Assembly: GCF_900107925.1 (NCBI RefSeq)
Contig: NZ_FNUJ01000001.1
Coordinates: 186,001 to 250,000, forward strand
Length of the DNA: 64,000 nucleotides
From: Amycolatopsis pretoriensis
GTDB taxonomy: Bacteria > Actinomycetota > Actinomycetes > Mycobacteriales > Pseudonocardiaceae
Direction: 5' to 3'
Position 1 is the first letter of the stretch. The number at the start of each line of letters is the position of its first letter. The position numbers were made by a program, and so were the translations under genes. Positions 58,817-64,000 of this stretch are shown in pieces. The notes under the pieces are model-generated. The model saw nothing but the letters and a program-made list of their open reading frames with translations, had not been told where the DNA came from and did no database searches.

Positions 58817-59934
58817 CGCGGTTGTCGGTGGCGCCGGCCGGGCGGACCGAATACGGTCCCGGCGTCCTGGCCGAGCTGCCCGCCTTCGTCGCTTCCCTGG
58901 GGCACGCGCGGGTGTTCGTGGTCACCGACCGCGGCCTGCGCGCGACCGGGATCGTCGGACGCGTCGAGAAAATCCTGGCGGCGGCCGGGATCGAGCACGT
59001 CGTGCACGAGGACGTCGGCCCGAACCCGTCGACGGCGGAGCTGGACGGCGGGGCCGCGCGGCTGCGCGAGTTCGGCGTCGCGACGGTGCTGGCGCTCGGC
59101 GGCGGGTCGGCGCTGGACGCGGCCAAGGGCATCTCCCTGCTGGCCGGCAACCCGGGCGCGGCCGCCGCGGACGCGGACCGGCTGTGGGACGCCGGCGACG
59201 GCCTGCCGCTGATCGCGGTGCCCACCACCGCGGGCACCGGCGCCGAGACCAACGGCTTCGGCGTCACCGAAGACCGGTGCGCGCGCCGGAAGGTCTATAT
59301 CGGACACTCGTCGGTGCGGCCGCGGATCGCCGTCCTGGACCCGGAGTTGACGCTCGGCCTGCCCGCCGCGGTGACCGCCGCGTCCGGATTGGACGCTCTG
59401 GTCCACGGCATCGAGTCCCTGGCGTCACGCGGGTCGACGCCGTTCTCCGCGGCGTACGCGACGCAGGCGGTCGAGCTGGTCGGGCGCTGGCTCCCGGTGG
59501 CCTGCCGCGACGGCGGTGACCTGGCGGCGCGGTCCGGGCTGATGCTCGGCGCGCACCTGGCCGGGCACGCGCTGACGCTGTCCGGGCTCGGGCTGGTCCA
59601 CGGCATCGGGCACGCGCTGACCGCGCACACGGGCACCCCGCACGGCGTCGCGCTGGCGGCGGTGCTGGAAGAGGTGATGGCGTTCAGCGCCCCGGCGGCC
59701 GAAGAGGCGTACGAGGCGACGGCTCGGGCGCTGCGCGGGCCGGGCGGGGCGATCGAGGCCGTGCGCGGGATTTCCGGCGCGATCGGCATCAAGCGCCCGC
59801 TGCGCGAACTGGGTGTCACCCGCGCGGACATCCCGGCGATCGCGGCGGACGCCGTCGCCGACGCCGTCACGAAGAACGCGCCCCGGCTGCCGTCGGCGGC
59901 GGAGGTCGCCGAGCTGCTGCACGGGGTGTACTAA
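58804..59934 (+). CDS. Iron-containing (group III) alcohol dehydrogenase
   Basis: A 376-residue protein. The NAD-binding motif is LALGGGSALDAAKGISLLAG, and AVPTTAGTGAETNGFGV follows. Metal ligands are expected at DALVHGIESLAS (Asp, His) and in LVHGIGHALTAHTG (two His). Maleylacetate reductases and lactaldehyde dehydrogenases are relatives. It starts with GTG inside the end of the racemase-like gene, so both were translated together. An alcohol or keto acid from a sugar-acid pathway is the likely substrate. Confidence 0.88.
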   Translation: MADLTRLSVAPAGRTEYGPGVLAELPAFVASLGHARVFVVTDRGLRATGIVGRVEKILAAAGIEHVVHEDVGPNPSTAELDGGAARLREFGVATVLALGGGSALDAAKGISLLAGNPGAAAADADRLWDAGDGLPLIAVPTTAGTGAETNGFGVTEDRCARRKVYIGHSSVRPRIAVLDPELTLGLPAAVTAASGLDALVHGIESLASRGSTPFSAAYATQAVELVGRWLPVACRDGGDLAARSGLMLGAHLAGHALTLSGLGLVHGIGHALTAHTGTPHGVALAAVLEEVMAFSAPAAEEAYEATARALRGPGGAIEAVRGISGAIGIKRPLRELGVTRADIPAIAADAVADAVTKNAPRLPSAAEVAELLHGVY

Positions 59935-60536
59935 GCGGCCGGGTCGGCCGCCACCGCGACCAGGTGCGGCGCCAGCGCGTCCGCGATCACCGCGTAGCCG
60001 GCCGACGACGGGTGGAACCGGTCCGCCGAGAACAACGTGGCGTCGGCGGCGAAGCGGGCGGCGAGCTGGGCGCTCGCGGTGGCGACGGCACCACCGGCCC
60101 GGATGGCGGCGTCCGCCTGGGCGCTCGCGTACTGGCCGCTCGCCGCGGACACGAGGTTCCGGTAGGGCGCCGGTACCCGGGACACGATCCCCAGGTCGGG
60201 GGCGGGCACCACGAGGACGCGGGCGCCGGCCCGGACGAGCCGGGCCACGGCGTCGTGCAGCTGCCGGGCACCGACCGCCGGCGAGACGAACCCCGCCAGG
60301 TCGTTCGCGCCGATCACGATCAAGGCCAGGTCCACGCCGTCGCCCACGGCGGCGCCGGTCTGGCGGTCGAGGTCGGCCGAGCGGGCGCCGGGCACCCCGT
60401 AGCCGCGAAGCCGGACTTCGTGCCCCTCGGCGCGCAGCCGCCGCGCGAGCCGCTGTCCGAGGGTGTCCTCGACCCGGGTGCTGCCGACGCCGGCGGCGAG
60501 GGAGTCGCCGAGGACGCAGAATCGGAGAATGGTCAT
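59931..60536 (-). CDS. SGNH/GDSL hydrolase
   Basis: A 201-residue esterase-like protein. It has all four SGNH blocks: CVLGDSLAAGVG (catalytic Ser), GYGVPGARS (Gly), LIVIGANDLAGF (Asn) and DRFHPSSAGYAVIAD (catalytic Asp and His). There is no signal peptide. Its substrate is an ester or acetyl group of unknown kind. Its stop overlaps that of the convergent alcohol dehydrogenase gene by four bases. Confidence 0.92.
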   Translation of the reverse strand: MTILRFCVLGDSLAAGVGSTRVEDTLGQRLARRLRAEGHEVRLRGYGVPGARSADLDRQTGAAVGDGVDLALIVIGANDLAGFVSPAVGARQLHDAVARLVRAGARVLVVPAPDLGIVSRVPAPYRNLVSAASGQYASAQADAAIRAGGAVATASAQLAARFAADATLFSADRFHPSSAGYAVIADALAPHLVAVAADPAA

Positions 60537-60584
60537 CGCTCACTACAACGTCCGCACGGCGTGGTTGTTTCCCGGGCGGTCCGC

Positions 60585-61397
60585 GTGACCGGGACGGTGG
60601 TCGTGCGGGTGCTGCTCGGGCTGGTGCTGGTCGTCGTGCTGGTCCTGGCGCTCGTGTGGGTGTTCCAGCGCCGGCTGATCTACGCCCCGGACACCTCGCC
60701 GGTGCCCGCGGCCGCCACGGCGCTGCCCGGCGCCGAGGACGTCCGGCTCCGCACCGCCGACGGCCTCGACCTGGGCGCCTGGTTCGTCCGGCCGGACCGG
60801 ACACCGGCGGCGACCGTGCTGGTGGCGGGCGGCAACGGCGGCAACCGGGCCGATCGGGCGCCCTTGGCGGCGAAGCTCGCGCGGGCGGGGCTGGCGGTGC
60901 TCGTGCTCGACTACCGAGGCTACGGCGGCAATCCCGGCGACCCCAGCGAGGCCGGCCTCGCGCTCGACGTCCGCGCGGCCTGGCGGTTCCTCACCGAGGG
61001 CCGGCGGGTGCCGCCGGGGGAGATCCTCTTCTACGGCGAGAGCCTCGGCTGCGCGGTCGTGGCCGAGCTGGCCCTCGAGCACCCGCCGGCCGGGCTGCTG
61101 CTGCGGTCGCCGTTCACCGAGCTGGCCGCGGTCGGTGCCGAGGTCTATCCGTTCCTGCCGGTGCGGCTGCTGCTGCGTGACCGGTTCCCGGTGCGGGACG
61201 AGGTCGCCCGCCTGCGGGTGCCGACGGTGGTGGTCCTCGGCGGCCGCGACGCGGTCGTCCCGCCGGCCCAGAGCCGCGAGGTGGCCGCGGCGGCGTCGGC
61301 GCGGCTGGTGGAGGTCCCGGGCGCCGATCACAACGATCCGGTGCTGCTGGACGGGCCCGAACTCGTCGAGGCGGTGCTGTCGCTGGTGCCGCGCTAA
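60585..61397 (+). CDS. Membrane-anchored alpha/beta hydrolase (BEM46-like)
   Basis: A 270-residue protein with one N-terminal membrane helix ([21 protein letters not shown]). The fold then shows [19 protein letters not shown], the nucleophile elbow [16 protein letters not shown], the acid in [14 protein letters not shown] and the His in [11 protein letters not shown]. These are features of BEM46/YqiA-type hydrolases. The GTG at 60585 is preferred; a GTG at 60561 is also in frame. The 3' end overlaps the LuxR gene by four bases. Confidence 0.88.
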   Translation: MTGTVVVRVLLGLVLVVVLVLALVWVFQRRLIYAPDTSPVPAAATALPGAEDVRLRTADGLDLGAWFVRPDRTPAATVLVAGGNGGNRADRAPLAAKLARAGLAVLVLDYRGYGGNPGDPSEAGLALDVRAAWRFLTEGRRVPPGEILFYGESLGCAVVAELALEHPPAGLLLRSPFTELAAVGAEVYPFLPVRLLLRDRFPVRDEVARLRVPTVVVLGGRDAVVPPAQSREVAAAASARLVEVPGADHNDPVLLDGPELVEAVLSLVPR

Positions 61398-64000
61398 GTG
61401 TGGGTGGTCACCCAGGTGGCGATCTGGGCGCGGTTGGTGCGGCCGAGCTTGGTGAGGATGTGCTGGACGTGGCTCTCCGCCGTCCGCTCGGAGATGTGCA
61501 GCAGCGCGGCGATCTGCTTGTTCGTCAGCCCGTCGGCCACATGCGCGGCGACCTCGCGTTCGCGGCGCGTCAGCGGGCCCGGCGTGTCCCCGCGCAGGGC
61601 CGCCGCCAGCGCGTCGGCGGCGTCGCGGACCGGGGCCATCCCCAGCTGCGCGGCCGTCGCCGACACCGACGCGGCCAGGCCGAGCGCTTCGGCGACGTCG
61701 CCCGGGCGGGCACGCCGGGCCAGCGTCTTGGCCAGCTCGAAGCGCGCCAGCGTGGCGTACGGCGGGGTGCCGGCTTCGTCGTTGGCCGCGATCGCGAGCC
61801 GGGATTCGCGCACGGCTTCGTCGAGCCGGCCGGCGGACGCGGCCGCGAGCGCGAGGTACCGGCGGACCGAGCCGGTGACGAGGATCGAGCCCGCGCCGCC
61901 GGTGACGAACAATCCGGCGTGCGGCCGCAGGACCGCCGCCGCCCGCTCGACCGCCTCGGGCGGCCCGAACTCCACGCCCAGCTCCACCGCCGCCGCGGCG
62001 ACGGGCAGCGTCGCGGGCACCGGCGCGGGCTGCGGGCCCGAACCGCGGCGGTAGAACTCGGCCGAGCGGACCCGGTCGCCGATCTGCAGCAGCCACGCCG
62101 AATGCAGCAGCGCGACGAACGGCGGGGCGTGCTCGGTGAAGATGCTCTCCATCGCCGGCGTCACCAGGCTGGTCCGCCCGGTGAGCCCGACGACGGCCGC
62201 CAATACGGTGATCGGCACGCCCTGCAGTGACATGTGCGCCCGGTCGGCCACGAGGGCGAAGCTCTGCTGCAGCGCCTCGACGGCGTCGTCGAACCGGCCG
62301 CGGGCGATGGCGATCGTCGCGGAGCTGCGCAGGTGGTGCCAGCGCGCGAGCGGCCGGCGGAGGCGTTCGGCCGGCAGCCGCAGCGCGCCGAGCTCGGTTT
62401 CGGCCTCCCCGAACCGGCCGAGCATCAGCAGCGCGTCGAACCGCCACAGGTGGCCCCACAGCAGCACGTCGGCGTCGTCGCGGTCCTCGCCGAGGGCGAT
62501 CATGCGGTCGGCGAGGGCCAGCCGTTCGTGCACGCCGTCGGGGGCGGAGCGCACCATCTGCCGGGCCCGCAGCGCCGAGCAGAGCACGTCCGGGTCGCCG
62601 AGCCGGTCGGCGATCGCGAGGGCCTCGGCCGAGGCCGTTTCGGCGTGGTCGCCGCCGAGGAAGCCGGCTTCGCCCGCGTGGAGGGCGAGCAGGCGGGCAC
62701 GCAGAGGGTCGTCGCCGGGAGGCAGCTCGGCGAGCGCCTCGCGGGCGATCTTGGCGCCGTTGAAGCTGCCCCACGGGTCCGACAGGCCTTCCATGGCGAG
62801 CGCGATTTCGCCCAGGAGCGCGGGGTCGTTCGCTTCGCGGGCCGCGCCGGCGGCGAGCTCCAGGACCTGGGAGCCGCGTTCGATCTCGCCGCCGCGCAGG
62901 TGGGCGACACCTTCATGGTGTCCCAGCCGGGCGCGGTCGGCGGCGGACGCGGGGGCCGCGTCGAGCGCGCGCCGGTAGAGCTCGGCCGCGCGTTCCCAGG
63001 CGAGCTGGGAGAGTGCCTGGTCGCCGGCGCGTTCGGCCCGGTCGGCGGCTATCGCCGCGTCACCGACGGGCAGCGACTCCAGCCAGTGGTGGGCGATCTC
63101 CGAGGTCCGGGCCGGGTCGCGGCGCTCGAGCCAGGCCGCCATCCGGGCGTGCGCGGTCAGCCGCGCCGCCGTCGGCAGGTCCGCGGCGGCGGACTCCCGG
63201 ATCAGGTCGTGCGTGAAGCTGCGCGCGGTCACGATGCCGGCTTCGGCGGCCTCGTCGAGGTCGGTCAGGACGTCGGCGGCCGGGCGGCCGGTGATCTCGG
63301 CGAGCGCGGCCGGGTCGACGTCGCGGCCGAGCACCGCGGCGGTCGCGACGAGCCGCCGGCAGGGCTCGCCCAGCCGGGCCAGCCGTGCCCGGACGGTGTC
63401 CACGACGCCGTCCGGCAGTGCGTCGCCGAACCGGGCGAGCTCGTTCACGAAGAAGGGGTTGCCGCCCGAGCGGCGGCTGACGAGCGTCGCGACCTCGGCG
63501 GGGATCCCGTCGCGGCCGAGCCGGTCGACGACCTCGGCCTCGGTCAGGCCGGCCAGCCGGATCCGGGTCAGCACCGGTTCGCGGGCGAGCGCGGCGAGGG
63601 CGGTGGTGAGGGCTTCGCGGCCGGTCGTCTCGGTGTCCCGGTAGGTCGCGACGATCAGCACGGGTGCGCGGTCGAGGTCCCGGGCGAGGTGGACGAGCAG
63701 AGCGAGCGACGCGGCATCGGCCCACTGCAGGTCGTCGAGCACGGCGAGGAGGCCGTGGGGAGCGGCGGCCTCGCGCAGGCCATCGGCGAAGGCTTCGAAG
63801 GCTTGGAAGCGCGCTTCGGCGTTCGCGTCGCCGGTCGGGAAAGGACGCTCGAGGGAGCGGGCCAGCTGCCGGAAGACCCAGTAGGGCGGGCTGCCTTCGT
63901 CATCGCTGGCGCGCCCCCAGCCGACGGGGACACCGGTGTCCGCGGCGTGCCGGGCGAGTTCTCGGGCGAGACTGGTTTTGCCGATGCCGGGTTCCCCGAC
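61394..64000 (-). CDS. LuxR-family ATP-binding regulator, N-terminus beyond window
   Basis: At least 868 residues, open to the window edge. The first visible codons hold the Walker A motif [11 protein letters not shown], then Walker [20 protein letters not shown]. The AAA domain ends about residue 330. A long helical TPR-like region follows ([26 protein letters not shown]). The C-terminal LuxR helix-turn-helix is [36 protein letters not shown]. These large ATP-dependent activators (LAL/MalT-like) often control secondary metabolism. Probably 10-60 residues are missing at the start. Confidence 0.92.
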   Translation of the reverse strand, partial: VGEPGIGKTSLARELARHAADTGVPVGWGRASDDEGSPPYWVFRQLARSLERPFPTGDANAEARFQAFEAFADGLREAAAPHGLLAVLDDLQWADAASLALLVHLARDLDRAPVLIVATYRDTETTGREALTTALAALAREPVLTRIRLAGLTEAEVVDRLGRDGIPAEVATLVSRRSGGNPFFVNELARFGDALPDGVVDTVRARLARLGEPCRRLVATAAVLGRDVDPAALAEITGRPAADVLTDLDEAAEAGIVTARSFTHDLIRESAAADLPTAARLTAHARMAAWLERRDPARTSEIAHHWLESLPVGDAAIAADRAERAGDQALSQLAWERAAELYRRALDAAPASAADRARLGHHEGVAHLRGGEIERGSQVLELAAGAAREANDPALLGEIALAMEGLSDPWGSFNGAKIAREALAELPPGDDPLRARLLALHAGEAGFLGGDHAETASAEALAIADRLGDPDVLCSALRARQMVRSAPDGVHERLALADRMIALGEDRDDADVLLWGHLWRFDALLMLGRFGEAETELGALRLPAERLRRPLARWHHLRSSATIAIARGRFDDAVEALQQSFALVADRAHMSLQGVPITVLAAVVGLTGRTSLVTPAMESIFTEHAPPFVALLHSAWLLQIGDRVRSAEFYRRGSGPQPAPVPATLPVAAAAVELGVEFGPPEAVERAAAVLRPHAGLFVTGGAGSILVTGSVRRYLALAAASAGRLDEAVRESRLAIAANDEAGTPPYATLARFELAKTLARRARPGDVAEALGLAASVSATAAQLGMAPVRDAADALAAALRGDTPGPLTRREREVAAHVADGLTNKQIAALLHISERTAESHVQHILTKLGRTNRAQIATWVTTHT

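Overview
The window is very GC-rich with strong third-position G/C. It has many GTG starts, long chains of start/stop overlaps, mycothiol-type DinB proteins, roadblock proteins, MEDS and ANTAR sensors, a streptophobe-like membrane protein and dense TetR/MarR/GntR/IclR regulation. Together these point to a soil actinomycete, probably of the Pseudonocardiales (Amycolatopsis-like). That placement is inference; no rRNA or tRNA gene was seen. The region reads as a chromosomal arm rich in regulators and accessory metabolism, without an insertion sequence, prophage or CRISPR array.

Layout. 0-7.4 kb: an NAD(P)-binding protein, a DHFR/RibD-like reductase, two convergent ECF sigma factors whose 3' ends form one palindrome, a PP2C phosphatase, a three-gene roadblock operon, a DinB protein and a lipoprotein. 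7.4-7.9 kb: a degenerate 92-bp tandem repeat. 8-15.5 kb: STAS, MEDS and STAS-GAF-ANTAR signalling proteins, a Tat-exported propeller-like protein, a cysteine desulfurase and a signal peptidase II. 15.5-22.3 kb: a GNAT enzyme, a TetR gene flanked by two operator palindromes, a DUF3616-like protein, a CotH-like protein, and a TetR/TetX-like monooxygenase pair.

22.3-30.8 kb: a divergent catabolic cluster. One arm holds FAH hydrolase, flavin reductase, flavin monooxygenase, extradiol dioxygenase and acetoacetyl-CoA synthetase. The other holds a GntR regulator, a broken NTF2-like gene and two amidohydrolases. The gene set fits ring hydroxylation, meta-cleavage, hydrolysis and CoA activation of an unidentified aromatic compound. 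30.7-33.6 kb: a MarR-controlled membrane protein, a second MarR and a secreted hydrolase. 33.6-38 kb: a vanadium-type haloperoxidase diverges from an operon of ECF sigma factor, Rieske protein, cupredoxin lipoprotein, Tat metallophosphoesterase and membrane protein. One sequence element recurs at all three promoters of this locus.

38-47.6 kb: an SDR/cupin/TetR operon, an HxlR/MFS efflux pair, a MarR/LLM pair with a clear divergent promoter, a TetR/acyl-CoA dehydrogenase pair, and a TerC exporter behind a probable manganese riboswitch. 48-53.2 kb: a translationally coupled ABC transporter, streptophobe-like protein and two-component operon, with a 114-bp in-frame triplication at one gene junction. 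53.3-64 kb: an XRE-cupin regulator, a methyltransferase, a DinB protein, small membrane proteins, an IclR regulator next to an enolase-superfamily gene broken by a stop codon and an Fe-type alcohol dehydrogenase, two hydrolases, and a large LuxR/AAA regulator cut by the window end.

At least four reading frames are broken. Three, possibly four, breaks look like loss of one G/C, so either a cluster of young pseudogenes or assembly errors must be considered.
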